From contig NZ_LT828648.1 of the NCBI RefSeq assembly GCF_900169565.1, positions 1,490,876-1,554,875 on the forward strand: DNA of 64,000 nucleotides. Direction: 5' to 3'. Under the pieces are notes generated by a model. That model was not told where the DNA came from, searched no databases, and saw nothing but the letters and a program-made list of their open reading frames with translations. The position numbers were made by a program, and so were the translations under genes. This document shows positions 8,562 to 17,929 of this stretch, one piece after another (position 1 is the stretch's first letter; each line of letters begins with the position of its first letter). This DNA is from Nitrospira japonica. Lineage in GTDB: Bacteria > Nitrospirota > Nitrospiria > Nitrospirales > Nitrospiraceae.

Positions 8562-9565
8562 ATCTGGCGTTGTACGGCCTGTTGTTCGTGGCCTCGGTAG
8601 TCGTGACCCTGGGTGCCTGCGCGCTGTTCACGAACGCCATCGAGTGGCTGGGAAAGCGGCTCAATCTGTCCGAGGGCGCCGTCGGGAGCGTGCTCGCCGC
8701 AATCGGGACCACGCTTCCGGAGACCTCCATCCCGATCGTCGCCATCTTTTTCGGCGGAACCCGCGAAGAAGCGGAAGTCGGCCTCGGCGCGATTCTGGGT
8801 GCCCCCTTCATGCTCAGCACGCTAGTGATTCCGATCCTCGCGCTGTTGCTTGTGCTCTATGCCGGACTCGGAAAACGGAACGCCGTCTTCCGGCTGAACT
8901 ACAAAGACGTCTCCGTCGATCTGGCTTTCTTCGCTGCGGCCTATGCCGTGGCCCTCGGTTGCGTGTTCGCTCCGGCTCCCGTCCATGTCGCGGCGGCGGT
9001 GGGCCTTATCGCCTGGTATCTCTACTACGTCAAGTTGAAGTTCACCGAGACGGGCGATGAAGAGGAGGGAGAGCTGAACGAACTGGGCGCGTTGTTTTTT
9101 TCCCGGAGGGCTGACACTCCGTCGTACGGCATGATCGTGCTGCAGGCCCTGACCGGGTTGGGCGGCCTCGTCATCGGCGCGCACATGTTCGTGACGGCGG
9201 CCGAATCCACGGCCCAGTATCTGTCGATCTCCCCGTTGATCCTGGCACTGCTCATTGCCCCATTGGCGACCGAATTGCCCGAGATGTCGAACAGCTTCCT
9301 CTGGCTCTACCAGAAAAAGGATCGTTTGGCCGTCGGAAACGTCACCGGCGCCATGGTGTTTCAAGGCACCATTCCGGTCTCCGTCGGATTGTTGGGTACC
9401 GAGTGGGCGCTCGCTCCATCCGCGCTTCTGACGATGATGCTGGCGGTCCTCGCTACCCTCACGCTCTTGTTCCAGTCGGCCGTCGGGCGGACGTGGCGGC
9501 CTTGGTTGATGAGCGCGTGTGCGCTCCTTTATATAGGGTATGCGGTCTATCTGTATCGGACCTGA
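8558..9565 (+). CDS. Sodium/calcium exchanger family membrane protein
   Basis: The 335-residue integral membrane protein has the two inverted repeats of the CaCA superfamily. Repeat 1 reads VGSVLAAIGTTLPETSIPIVAIFFGG and repeat 2 reads LILALLIAPLATELPEMSNSFLW, each with the acidic 'T-L/P-E-x-S' ion-site motif. About ten hydrophobic segments are visible. The open frame extends upstream into larC, but the GTG at 8558 (overlap GTGA with the larC stop) starts directly before the first membrane segment. The coupled ion (Ca, Na, H or other) cannot be read from sequence. Coupling to larC hints at metal homeostasis, which is an inference. Confidence 0.88.
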   Translation: MNLALYGLLFVASVVVTLGACALFTNAIEWLGKRLNLSEGAVGSVLAAIGTTLPETSIPIVAIFFGGTREEAEVGLGAILGAPFMLSTLVIPILALLLVLYAGLGKRNAVFRLNYKDVSVDLAFFAAAYAVALGCVFAPAPVHVAAAVGLIAWYLYYVKLKFTETGDEEEGELNELGALFFSRRADTPSYGMIVLQALTGLGGLVIGAHMFVTAAESTAQYLSISPLILALLIAPLATELPEMSNSFLWLYQKKDRLAVGNVTGAMVFQGTIPVSVGLLGTEWALAPSALLTMMLAVLATLTLLFQSAVGRTWRPWLMSACALLYIGYAVYLYRT

Positions 9566-9578
9566 GAGGACGTCATCG

Positions 9579-10640
9579 ATGGGCTCACGCAAGGCATCCG
9601 GAGCCGGACGCAAGCGCATCCGCAGTGAATCGAAACCGCTGTTGGGCATTACCATGGGCGATCCGGCCGGAATCGGTCCGGAGGTGATCGCCAAGGCGCT
9701 GGCCCAGCCGCGCGTGCGACGGCTGTGTCTTCCGTTGGTGATCGGATCGCAGTCGATCATGCGACAGACCGTCAAGCGTCTGGGTCTCAGGCTCGACGTG
9801 GTTGCGGTGGACGGGCACGGGGGGGCTGCGTTTCGAGCCGGTCAGATTTCGGTCTTGGATCCGGCGGAACAGCCGCTCTCTCGCGTCAAGCCGGGCGTCG
9901 CGTCTTCTGAGGGCGGAGCCGCGTCCGTGGCCTTCATCAAGAAGGGGGTACGGCTCGCCCAGCTCGGATGTATCGACGGGATCGTGACGGCGCCGATCAA
10001 CAAGGAAGCGATCAATATGGCCGGTTGCCATTTCCCCGGCCACACGGAACTGCTGGCCGATCTGACGAAGGCGAAGGAATCGGGCATGATGATTGTCGGC
10101 GGACCGCTGAAGATCATGTTCGTGACGACCCATCTGGCGATCAAGGATCTCCCGGCGCAGTTGACGAGACCCAAGATTGAAAAGGGCATCCGCCTCGCGC
10201 ACATGGCGTTGACCCGGTTGTTCGGCTTCAAACGGCCTCGAATCGGGGTGGCGGCGCTCAATCCCCATGCCGGCGAACACGGCCTGTTCGGCGACGAAGA
10301 GGGGCGCCTCGTCCTTCCCGCCGCCCGAGCGGCCAGAGCGAAGGGCATCCTGGCGAGTGATCCGCTTCCGGCCGACACATTGTTCGGCAAGGCCGCACGC
10401 GGAGAATACGACGGCGTGGTGGCGCTGTATCATGATCAAGGGCTCATTCCCCTCAAGCTCGTGGCCTTCGGCACTTGCGTCAATCTCACGGTCGGGCTGC
10501 CGATCATCCGCACGTCCGTCGACCATGGGACGGCCTTCGATATTGTGGGTAAGGGGGTCGCCGATCCGGGAAGTCTTGTCGAAGCCATCGTGTTGGCCGC
10601 GGGCCTCGCCGCGCGACGGCAGCGTGCTCAGACGACGTAG
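9579..10640 (+). CDS. pdxA: 4-hydroxythreonine-4-phosphate dehydrogenase
   Basis: PdxA oxidises 4-phosphohydroxy-L-threonine in the DXP-dependent pyridoxal phosphate pathway. The 353-residue protein shows ITMGDPAGIGPEVIAKAL at its start and HFPGHTELLADLTKA, with the metal-binding histidine and ALNPHAGEHGLFGDEE further on. YHDQGLIPLK and VGLPIIRTSVDHGTAFDI follow. ATG 9579 was chosen because GAGAGGA lies just upstream. The frame is open to 9540, which overlaps the exchanger gene. It is followed by a short unknown gene and rsmA, a likely operon. Confidence 0.95.
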   Translation: MGSRKASGAGRKRIRSESKPLLGITMGDPAGIGPEVIAKALAQPRVRRLCLPLVIGSQSIMRQTVKRLGLRLDVVAVDGHGGAAFRAGQISVLDPAEQPLSRVKPGVASSEGGAASVAFIKKGVRLAQLGCIDGIVTAPINKEAINMAGCHFPGHTELLADLTKAKESGMMIVGGPLKIMFVTTHLAIKDLPAQLTRPKIEKGIRLAHMALTRLFGFKRPRIGVAALNPHAGEHGLFGDEEGRLVLPAARAARAKGILASDPLPADTLFGKAARGEYDGVVALYHDQGLIPLKLVAFGTCVNLTVGLPIIRTSVDHGTAFDIVGKGVADPGSLVEAIVLAAGLAARRQRAQTT

Positions 10641-10655
10641 GAGGACATCGAAACC

Positions 10656-10982
10656 ATGATGCAGGATGCGTCCAAAGGGTTGGCAGTCATTCAACAGCAG
10701 TTGAAGGAACTCGATCGGATCATGCAGGAGACGATTGAAACGCTCAATACTACGGCGGGCACCGAGCGGGTCGCCAAGTGGAGGGTCAAAACGGTGGCGG
10801 TGCTGACCGACGCGTTGGGACAGAAAACCGGGCAGGATTTTTCCAAGATCCAGCCTGGCCCTTCCTTTTCGAACGATTTGGTCGAGGAATTCACCGATCT
10901 CGTCGAATGTTTCAGGGGCCCGCTGACGGCGTTGTCGAAAACGACGGCTCAAGCGGCTCAGCGTCCGGCTGGCGGCGGGTGA
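10656..10982 (+). CDS. Small conserved-looking protein of unknown function
   Basis: The 108-residue soluble protein has no recognisable domain. It is largely helical by composition, with amphipathic stretches such as LAVIQQQLKELDRIMQETIETL at the N-terminus and LVEEFTDLVECFRGPLTALSK near the end. The start (ATG ATG) is preceded by GGAGG. It sits 15 nt after pdxA, and its stop codon directly abuts the GTG start of rsmA, so it is embedded in a tight operon. I cannot name a function. Codon use and spacing support a real gene. Confidence 0.7.
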   Translation: MMQDASKGLAVIQQQLKELDRIMQETIETLNTTAGTERVAKWRVKTVAVLTDALGQKTGQDFSKIQPGPSFSNDLVEEFTDLVECFRGPLTALSKTTAQAAQRPAGGG

Positions 10983-11801
10983 GTGGTGCCGGACCATCCG
11001 TTCCCTCCGGCGAACAAGCGTCTCGGACAGCACTTTCTCATCGATCCCAATATCATCCGTAAGATCGTCACCGCCGCCGCGGTGACGCCCGATGACACGG
11101 TGTTGGAGATCGGTCCGGGCCGGGGGGCCTTGACCGCGGCATTGTCGAAGGCGGCGCGCCGGGTGGTGGCGGTGGAGATCGATCCCCTCCTACATCGCCT
11201 GCTTCAAGATCGGCAGACGGAATGGCCCAACGTCGAACTGATCTGCGCCGACGCCTTGAAGTACCCTACGGACGGTTTTCCAACGGGCACGGCGGTGGTC
11301 GCCAACCTGCCGTATTACGCGTCCACTCCGCTGCTGTTCCGGTTACTCGAACAACGCACGAGATGGTCGCGGATGGTGTTGATGTTGCAGGAAGAGGTCG
11401 TCGACCGGTTGATCGCCGGCCCAGGCCGCCCGGACTATGGGGTTCTCTCCGTGATGGCCCAGCATGTCGCGGAGATGACCAAGGAATTCTACGTCTCTCC
11501 GCACTGCTTCAGGCCGAAACCCGACGTCGGTTCCGCGGTCGTGTCGGTCCGTCCGAAGACACTGCCGGATCGGTCCGTGGAAGAAGAGTCACGATTCGGC
11601 GCCTTGGTGCGCGGAGCCTTTGCGCACAGACGGAAGACGCTCGTCAATTCGCTGCGTGACGAAGCCTATGATCAGAAGTCGGTGACGGCTGCGTTGGACG
11701 CGCTGGGAATTTCGGTCACCGCGAGGGCTGAAAATCTTTCCGTCGCACAATTCGTCTCCCTGGAGGCGAGACTGTCCGGGTCTCCATCGTCACACGGATG
11801 A
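10983..11801 (+). CDS. rsmA: 16S rRNA (adenine(1518)-N6/adenine(1519)-N6) dimethyltransferase
   Basis: RsmA (KsgA) dimethylates A1518 and A1519 in helix 45 of 16S rRNA late in small-subunit assembly. The 272-residue protein has the RLGQHFLIDPNI start, the SAM-binding VLEIGPGRGALT motif, the acidic VAVEIDP motif and the catalytic NLPYYAST motif. The frame begins with two consecutive GTG codons (10983, 10986) immediately after the previous stop; either could be used. The pdxA-(x)-rsmA order recalls the pdxA-ksgA linkage common in Gram-negatives. Confidence 0.95.
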   Translation: MVPDHPFPPANKRLGQHFLIDPNIIRKIVTAAAVTPDDTVLEIGPGRGALTAALSKAARRVVAVEIDPLLHRLLQDRQTEWPNVELICADALKYPTDGFPTGTAVVANLPYYASTPLLFRLLEQRTRWSRMVLMLQEEVVDRLIAGPGRPDYGVLSVMAQHVAEMTKEFYVSPHCFRPKPDVGSAVVSVRPKTLPDRSVEEESRFGALVRGAFAHRRKTLVNSLRDEAYDQKSVTAALDALGISVTARAENLSVAQFVSLEARLSGSPSSHG

Positions 11802-11864
11802 TCCGAATGAGGCGGGGTGAGAAGGAACGGCTCGGAACGGGATGGATGCGTGCAGTGGATGATG

Positions 11865-12296
11865 TCAGGCGACGTTCGAATGGAGGTAGCGGAGGAATTC
11901 ATTTAACGATTGTTCCTGTTCCTGATGCATCGCGATGAACATGACGCCGAAAGTGTGCGTTCCCTTCCATCGGGCAATTGCCGATTCTACCGTTACCGGC
12001 CGGCGGAAGTCGGGCAGTTGTATGATCAAGGTATAGGGTTGCTCGAGCATGACGCTGGTCTCACTGCTCACGCGGCAGCCGCCCTGCGAGAGATCGAGAA
12101 GAACCCCCTCTCCCTCCACATCAAACGCCCCGTCCAAAGAAGCAGAGACTGGGGAAAACGACAAGAGGGACCCCGGCGGAAGCATGCTGCGCCGGTGCTT
12201 GCGGCGTTCAATGATGCGATCCAGGGAACGATCCGAGAATGTCATGGTTCTATCCGATACATGATGCGAAGGGGTCTCAGGTGTTTTCCTTATCAT
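11865..12296 (-). CDS. PilZ-domain c-di-GMP binding protein
   Basis: The 143-residue protein is a stand-alone PilZ domain. Both ligand motifs are visible: ERRKHRR (the RxxxR switch, about residues 30-36) and LDLSQGGCRV (the D/N-x-S-x-x-G strand, about 88-97). Such proteins change conformation on binding cyclic di-GMP and act on motility, secretion or surface polymer systems. The gene is convergent with rsmA and divergent from ftsK, so it is probably its own transcription unit. No partner can be inferred from neighbours. Confidence 0.85.
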   Translation of the reverse strand: MIRKTPETPSHHVSDRTMTFSDRSLDRIIERRKHRRSMLPPGSLLSFSPVSASLDGAFDVEGEGVLLDLSQGGCRVSSETSVMLEQPYTLIIQLPDFRRPVTVESAIARWKGTHTFGVMFIAMHQEQEQSLNEFLRYLHSNVA

Positions 12297-12434
12297 AGCC
12301 GTCCGGCCTCGGACGGCAAGTGAAATCCGGTTTCGGTCGAGAGACCGCGACGTGCCGGCTGAATCGCTGTATCAGCGCGCGGAAAGGCCTCCAATCGTTT
12401 GAAATGACCTTTCCCCTGTGTTAGCATCCGAGCC

Positions 12435-14861
12435 ATGGGCGTCACCAACCCGGGCAAGCGCAGCGAGGCCCGCCGTGCCCCCGCTCCCCCCTCCCATATC
12501 AAACGAGAAGTCATCGGCGTGGTTCTGATTGCGCTGAGTCTGCTCACATTGCTGAGTTTGCTGTCGTTCGTTCCGGGCGAACCGAAAGCGGTTGCCAAGG
12601 GTGGGGTCGTGAGCTCCCCTCCGACGCATAACCTTATCGGCACCGCCGGTGCCGTCTTCTCGTCGGTATTGTTTTCCCTCATCGGGGGCGCGGCGTATCT
12701 GTTCCCCGTGTTGCTGGGTCTGCTGGGGGCGCGGTGCTTCACGCAGAGCGATCTGTCGATCCGTCTCCGCAACGCCGGTGCGTCGCTTGTGGCGCTGCTC
12801 TTTCTGAGCGCGTTCCTCCATCTGGAAGTCATGGCGGTCCCGACGGTATCGAGCGGCTTGGTCCATCGCGGTCTGGCGGGAGGCCTCTTCGGACAAGTGT
12901 TGGCGGACGGCCTGCGAACCTACTTGGCGAGCACCGGGGCGCATATCGTCATTCTGGCCGGGTTTCTGATCGCGATGCTCTTTACGGCGCCCTTGTCTCT
13001 GGCGCAACTGACCATCCGTTTGTCCGAATGGAGCCAGTGGATGCTGAAGCGCATTCGCGCACCGAAGGCGGTCCGCGCTTCGGAGGATCATGAAGAATCC
13101 GCGCCGAAGACTCCGCGGCCGAAAAAATCGAAGTCCCTCCGCAGCGTCATCGAAGAGGTGCTGCCGACGGCGGAAGACCTGCCTGCTTCGGCTCCCGCCG
13201 TCATCCAGGCGCCTCCGGAGCCGGATATGGACGAACCGGTCGTGATCGAGCCGGAACCCGTCCGCGGCGGCAGCAATAAGAGGGGCTCGGGTGCGGGAAG
13301 CTACCAATTGCCTGACGCCGCCGAGCTCCTGAGCGAACCGAGCGGCACGTTCTCAAAGGTCACGGAGGACGAACTCAGAATCCAATCCGAGATCCTTGCG
13401 AAGGCATTGGCGAGCTTCGGGATCGACGGCAAGGTCACGGAAGTGCGACCGGGTCCCGTCGTGACGATGTACGAATTCGAGCCGGCTCCCGGGACGAAAG
13501 TGGCGCGGATCGTGAATTTGGCCGACGACCTGGCGCTGGCGATGAAAGCGATCAGCCTGCGCATCGTCGCTCCGTTACCCGGCAAGTCCGTGGTGGGCAT
13601 CGAAGTGCCGAACCAGTATCGCGAGACGGTGTCGATGAGAGAAGTCGTGATGAGCGACGCCTTTGTCCGGGCTCGGTCCAAACTCACCTTGGCGTTGGGA
13701 AAAGACATCTTCGGCGCGTCCGCCACCGCCGACTTGCGGACGATGCCCCATCTTTTGGTCGCTGGTGCAACCGGAGCCGGGAAGAGCGTCAGTTTGAATA
13801 CGATGTTGCTCAGCGTGCTGTTTTCCGCCAGGCCGGATGAGGTGAAACTGTTGCTGATCGATCCCAAGATGTTGGAATTCCAGAGCTACGACGGGATTCC
13901 GCACCTTCTGAGGCCGGTGATCACCGATCCCAAGTCGGCCGCGCGCGGGTTGGGATGGGTCGTCCAGGAGATGGAGCGCCGTTACAAACTGCTGGCCGAA
14001 GCGGGCGTGCGAAATGTCGATGCATACAACGTAAAAGTCGCGGGGGCACAGGGTGTGCTCGGGGATGGTCCGAGCGGAAATAAACCTGAGCAGCCGGAAT
14101 TGCCGATCCAGTATTTGACCGAAGAAGAGCGATTGGCCGCAGGAGAAAGCGCGATCCCCGATGGCAGTCCGGGGTCGTTCGCTCCACCGCCGACGCCGCC
14201 TGAACCGCTGCCGTACATCGTCGTCATGATCGACGAGCTGGCGGATCTCATGATGGTGGCGCCGAAAGACGTCGAAGACAAGATCGCCAGGTTGGCTCAA
14301 ATGGCCAGGGCTTCCGGCATTCATCTGGTTCTTGCCACCCAGCGTCCTTCCGTGGACGTCCTGACGGGGCTGATCAAGGCAAACTTCCCGGCCCGCATCG
14401 CGTTTCAAGTATCCTCGAAGACGGACTCCCGCACTATTCTCGACGCCAACGGCGCGGAAGCGCTGCTCGGTCGGGGCGACATGCTCTATCTGGCGTCGGG
14501 CACCGGGCGCCTCAATCGGTTGCATGGCTGCTTCGTCTCCGACGACGACGTCCGCCGCGTCGTCGAGTTCGTGAAGGAGCAGGCCCAGCCGAGCTACAAT
14601 CAGGAGTTGCAGTCCTTGAAGCTGGACGAGGCCAAAGAAGAGGAGGCGCAGGATGAGGTCTACGAACAGGCGAAGGATCTGGTCCTGTCCACGGGCCAGG
14701 CGTCGGCCTCGTTGATTCAACGGCGCCTGCGGGTCGGTTACCCCCGCGCGGCGCGCATGATCGAGCAAATGGAAAGCGATGGATTGGTCGGAGCTGCCGG
14801 CCGCGACGGCCGTCGGGAAGTGCTGGGCAGACGCGGTCCGGTGGGAGAGGCGCAAGGATGA
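12435..14861 (+). CDS. ftsK: DNA translocase FtsK
   Basis: FtsK anchors at the division septum and pumps chromosomal DNA toward dif. The 808-residue protein has four or more N-terminal membrane segments (within about residues 20-190), a Pro/charged linker, then the motor. The Walker A motif GATGAGKS lies near residue 442 and the Walker B YIVVMIDELADLMM near 600. A C-terminal winged-helix gamma domain (ASLIQRRLRVGYPRAARMIEQME) reads KOPS. The loop between Walker A and B carries a Pro/Gly/Glu-rich insertion of a few tens of residues (around 535-590) compared with E. coli. Its stop overlaps the ATG of lolA. Confidence 0.96.
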   Translation: MGVTNPGKRSEARRAPAPPSHIKREVIGVVLIALSLLTLLSLLSFVPGEPKAVAKGGVVSSPPTHNLIGTAGAVFSSVLFSLIGGAAYLFPVLLGLLGARCFTQSDLSIRLRNAGASLVALLFLSAFLHLEVMAVPTVSSGLVHRGLAGGLFGQVLADGLRTYLASTGAHIVILAGFLIAMLFTAPLSLAQLTIRLSEWSQWMLKRIRAPKAVRASEDHEESAPKTPRPKKSKSLRSVIEEVLPTAEDLPASAPAVIQAPPEPDMDEPVVIEPEPVRGGSNKRGSGAGSYQLPDAAELLSEPSGTFSKVTEDELRIQSEILAKALASFGIDGKVTEVRPGPVVTMYEFEPAPGTKVARIVNLADDLALAMKAISLRIVAPLPGKSVVGIEVPNQYRETVSMREVVMSDAFVRARSKLTLALGKDIFGASATADLRTMPHLLVAGATGAGKSVSLNTMLLSVLFSARPDEVKLLLIDPKMLEFQSYDGIPHLLRPVITDPKSAARGLGWVVQEMERRYKLLAEAGVRNVDAYNVKVAGAQGVLGDGPSGNKPEQPELPIQYLTEEERLAAGESAIPDGSPGSFAPPPTPPEPLPYIVVMIDELADLMMVAPKDVEDKIARLAQMARASGIHLVLATQRPSVDVLTGLIKANFPARIAFQVSSKTDSRTILDANGAEALLGRGDMLYLASGTGRLNRLHGCFVSDDDVRRVVEFVKEQAQPSYNQELQSLKLDEAKEEEAQDEVYEQAKDLVLSTGQASASLIQRRLRVGYPRAARMIEQMESDGLVGAAGRDGRREVLGRRGPVGEAQG

Positions 14862-15568
14862 GACGAATCATCGTGATGGCAATGGCGGTGTGTCTTCTGG
14901 CCGGTCCCTGTCTCGTGTCGGCAGAGGAGCCGGCCGATCCGCAGGAACGGAAAGAAATTCAGGACATCGTCAAGCGTTTGCAGGCACGGTATGAAAAAAC
15001 AAAAGACCTGCAGGCGGACTTTACGCAGAAGACGACCATCGAGGGGTTCGAACGGCCGATGTTGTCGACGGGGAAGGTCTATATCAAGAAACCCGGGCGG
15101 CTGCGATGGAACTACCTGGATCCGTCCACGGAAGATATCTACGTGAATCGGGACGACGTCAAGGTCTATGTGCCGGAGCACAAGCAGGTCCTGGTCGGCA
15201 AGCTGACTCAGATGGCCGCCTCCAGGGCTCCGTTGGAATTGCTCCAGGGGGCGGCAAAACTGGAGGAATCGTTTGTCGTCGAGCCGACGCCGGGGAAGGC
15301 CAAAGGGCTCGGCGGCCTCCGTCTTCTCACGTTGCTTCCGAAAGGCGAGGGGCATGAAACGGTGCGTTCACTGCAGCGGATTGTGATAGAAGTCTTTCCC
15401 AAGACCTACTTCATCCGGACCATTTCGCTTCATGAGCACAGCGGGAACGTGTCTTATTTTGAGTTTTCGTCCCTCCAGGACAACGTCGGGTTGGGTGACG
15501 AGGTGTTTGAGCCGAAATTCCCCGCGGATGTCGAAGTGGTGAAGGCGCCGGTGCTGAGCCAGCCGTAA
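14858..15568 (+). CDS. lolA: Outer-membrane lipoprotein carrier protein
   Basis: LolA ferries lipoproteins across the periplasm from LolCDE to the outer membrane. The 236-residue protein has a signal peptide (MRRIIVMAMAVCLLAGPCLVSA) and the family's hydrophobic half-barrel. YEKTKDLQADFTQKT and GKVYIKKPGRLRWNY match the conserved beta-strand core that binds acyl chains. The ATG overlaps the ftsK TGA by 4 nt. The ftsK-lolA pairing is widespread in Gram-negatives and supports both calls. It implies a lipoprotein-bearing outer membrane, in line with the lipoproteins encoded near 34-36 kb. Confidence 0.93.
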   Translation: MRRIIVMAMAVCLLAGPCLVSAEEPADPQERKEIQDIVKRLQARYEKTKDLQADFTQKTTIEGFERPMLSTGKVYIKKPGRLRWNYLDPSTEDIYVNRDDVKVYVPEHKQVLVGKLTQMAASRAPLELLQGAAKLEESFVVEPTPGKAKGLGGLRLLTLLPKGEGHETVRSLQRIVIEVFPKTYFIRTISLHEHSGNVSYFEFSSLQDNVGLGDEVFEPKFPADVEVVKAPVLSQP

Positions 15569-15608
15569 GCGCAACCGGTGTACGGGTATCCAGACTGTTC
15601 ATGAAGGG

Positions 15609-16382
15609 ATGATGGGTGGAGCGATGACGACTCAGACACTCGATACGATCGCGGAGGCCGTAGATCAAGCCGTGGCGCGCTTGGATTTCGATCGCCTTCA
15701 CCGGGAATATTGGGAACAAAACGAATTCCTCGTGATCCCGCAGTTCCTCGATCGGGCCATGGTCGAGGAATGGCTGGTCCCGCAGGCTCAGGGAGTCAAA
15801 GGCGACCTCAACCGTAACTATATTCCCGGCCATAAGAAAGGCGGGAGCGTCAGTTACTACACGGTCATGGAAAAGGCGCCCCGATTTCTCGATCTCTATC
15901 GCTCACAGGTCTTCATTGAGTTCCTCAGCCGGCTGTCCCACGCAAAGTTGAGACTCTGCCCGGACAACGATCCCCACTCCTGTGCGCTTTATTACTATAC
16001 GGAACCGGGCGATCATATCGGCTTCCACTATGATACGTCGTATTACAAGGGAAGCCGCTATACGATTCTCATGGGTCTGGTTGACCAGTCTACTCACTGC
16101 AAACTGGTCTGCGAACTCTTCAAGGACGATCCCGTCAGACCTTCCAAGCGGCTTGAACTCATTACCCAGCCGGGCGACATGGTGATCTTCAATGGGGACA
16201 AGTTGTGGCATGCCGTGACCCCGCTCGGCCCCAACGAGGAACGGATTGCGTTGACGATGGAATATGTCACCAATCCCGACATGGGAACGTTCAAGCGACT
16301 GTATTCCAATCTCAAAGACTCCTTCGCGTATTTTGGCCTTCGGGCCGTCTTCAAGCGCGCGTTGTCGTTGCCTCGCCGCTAG
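15609..16382 (+). CDS. 2-oxoglutarate/Fe(II)-dependent oxygenase family protein
   Basis: The 257-residue protein has a complete Fe(II)/2-oxoglutarate site: His140 and Asp142 in HIGFHYDTSYY, distal His201 in KLWHAVTPL, and Arg212 in ERIALTMEY for the 2OG carboxylate. The fold is the double-stranded beta-helix of prolyl hydroxylase/PhyH-like enzymes. Substrate is unknown; hydroxylation of a small molecule, lipid or protein are all possible. Starts at 15609, 15612 or 15624 are all plausible; GGTGGAG precedes the last. It follows lolA by 40 nt and may share its transcript. Confidence 0.8.
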   Translation: MMGGAMTTQTLDTIAEAVDQAVARLDFDRLHREYWEQNEFLVIPQFLDRAMVEEWLVPQAQGVKGDLNRNYIPGHKKGGSVSYYTVMEKAPRFLDLYRSQVFIEFLSRLSHAKLRLCPDNDPHSCALYYYTEPGDHIGFHYDTSYYKGSRYTILMGLVDQSTHCKLVCELFKDDPVRPSKRLELITQPGDMVIFNGDKLWHAVTPLGPNEERIALTMEYVTNPDMGTFKRLYSNLKDSFAYFGLRAVFKRALSLPRR

Positions 16383-16464
16383 ATGATCCGTCCGACTACC
16401 GGGCTTGTGTCATGCCGGAAGTCGGACGCGTTCCTTCCACCCATCGATCGATCCTCGTCGCCGG

Positions 16465-16830
16465 TCATGGTCTGTCCAGGGGACCGACGGGCAAGGCTTT
16501 GCCGCTCATCTGAAGATTCATCGTCTGGCCGGTCAATTTCGGTCTTCCCGCCCGAAGGGGTCTCGACCGCCTCGGGAAGGGACCGTGATTGGTGGAGTGC
16601 ATATCGGCCAGCGAGATCCGCATGGCTCGCGCGATCAACCAAGCGATGGTCAGCCCGGGTGTCCAGAAGACCGCATCACGAACCTGTTCGACCAAGTCCT
16701 GCGGCAGATTGACCGTCAGTCGAACTTTGCGTGGCGGGAGTTGGCGGCGTTTTTCAGGAACTGATGCCATCATGGCATTGCCGAGGGATCGTTCGTCCTG
16801 GACCGAGGGCACTGACATCGGCGCTCCCAT
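16465..16830 (-). CDS. Ribbon-helix-helix DNA-binding protein
   Basis: The 121-residue protein contains a CopG/Arc-type ribbon-helix-helix: the strand KVRLTVNLPQDL, then helices VEQVRDAVFWTPGLTIAWLIARAMRISL (about residues 35-70). The flanks are basic and Pro/Arg-rich. Such proteins are dimeric repressors, often antitoxins or plasmid partition regulators. No toxin gene is visible on either side. The patch around it is gene-poor and the downstream DNA becomes AT-rich, suggesting an eroded or acquired insert. The N-terminal methionine choice is uncertain. Confidence 0.65.
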   Translation of the reverse strand: MGAPMSVPSVQDERSLGNAMMASVPEKRRQLPPRKVRLTVNLPQDLVEQVRDAVFWTPGLTIAWLIARAMRISLADMHSTNHGPFPRRSRPLRAGRPKLTGQTMNLQMSGKALPVGPLDRP

Positions 16831-17391
16831 AGAGTTCCTCCGCGGCTAGAGATGAATAATCGGCGACGGTGATCCGTGCGGGTCGGGCCATGCGGGCGTC
16901 GACGATGAAAGGCCGCGCGCCCTTAGCGGCGCACGCGGCCTCATCGGCATGAGCGCGCGGCGATAAAGTCGCTTCGGATGGGCATGATCCGAAGGTCATT
17001 CCACCTGGTGAACAGTCTGCTGTCTCTCTCGGTGGACATTATCGGCGTCTCGCTCCGCCGGCTCATTCAGCACGGCGCAAGTTGTCTCGTCCCGTCGGCG
17101 GCGTAGAGCAACCGGCATACCAGGGCAGTGCAAACCGAATCCTTCGTCCCAACCCATTGATCGGATGGACATTTTTTCGAGGATTTCAAAACAAGGATAT
17201 CAATGAGCCCATTCGCTTAGCAATACTAATCAGTATCGGATCTGGAACCGCTATTATCAAAAGAGATACATCGCCGCTTCTGCTTCACTGGCAGTGAGGA
17301 GAAAAGAGGACGAAAGCAAAGGGAACTTTGAGTGATTCGGCGGAGAGACGGTGGTCGAAAGGTCGGCGTGACGCCGACTATATGATCGAGT
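16831..17391. other. Gene-poor stretch with an AT-rich patch
   Basis: I see no supportable gene in these 560 bases. The half nearest the ribbon-helix-helix gene has the normal high GC. From about 17150 to 17300 composition drops to near half AT, unlike anything else in the neighbourhood. That patch holds a small dyad, ATACT-AATC-AGTAT, at 17223-17236. Short frames here lack ribosome-binding sites and family signatures. The stretch could be the remnant of an acquired segment or a promoter region for the ribbon-helix-helix gene. Confidence 0.5.
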
Positions 17392-17901
17392 CTACTGGTG
17401 CAGGTGCTTCATGGCGGCGGCGCAGAGGATGATAAAGAATCCCATCCAGAGGGCCGCCCGTTGGAACGGAATGACTTCATAGGTCTCCGTCTCGTCGTCC
17501 TCACCCTCATCCTTAAAGATTACGGTGTACAGGAAGAGCGTCAGGAGACAGAGCACGAGAAACAGCTTGATGAAAAACACGATGAGGTATTTGGGATGAT
17601 GCTGGACGCCGGCGCCGGTCTGCGACACCAGCACCTGATTGACATAGTGTAGATTGATCCCTCCCGTGAACAGCAGGACGACTAGGAGGATACCGGCGAC
17701 TTTCTTGTAGTGCTGATAAAAGATGTCGGTGATGGGCTTGATTTGCTGCCTGGGCACGGCTTTTTGCAGCCCAGGGGTCACCGCCATCACAAGAAACGCG
17801 AGGCCGCCGATCCATATGACGGCGGAAAGGAGGTGAAACCAGTGGTTGACGATGGGAATCAGCGTATTGAGATCTGTGACGATGCTTTGAAGCGCGTCCA
17901 T
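17392..17901 (-). CDS. CopD-like four-helix membrane protein
   Basis: The 169-residue protein has four transmembrane segments. The first reads NHWFHLLSAVIWIGGLAFLVMAV, matching the 'H..s..iWiGG' signature of the CopD/YebZ copper-export superfamily. The remaining helices fall at about residues 68-85, 105-127 and 148-163. The final MKHLHQ adds histidines that could bind metal or heme. It is the last gene of the minus-strand run USP/PCP_red - radical SAM - this gene. Copper handling or a heme-linked redox role are both possible. Confidence 0.7.
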   Translation of the reverse strand: MDALQSIVTDLNTLIPIVNHWFHLLSAVIWIGGLAFLVMAVTPGLQKAVPRQQIKPITDIFYQHYKKVAGILLVVLLFTGGINLHYVNQVLVSQTGAGVQHHPKYLIVFFIKLFLVLCLLTLFLYTVIFKDEGEDDETETYEVIPFQRAALWMGFFIILCAAAMKHLHQ

Positions 17902-17929
17902 AAAGACAGTAAAGAGAAGAAATACCGTA

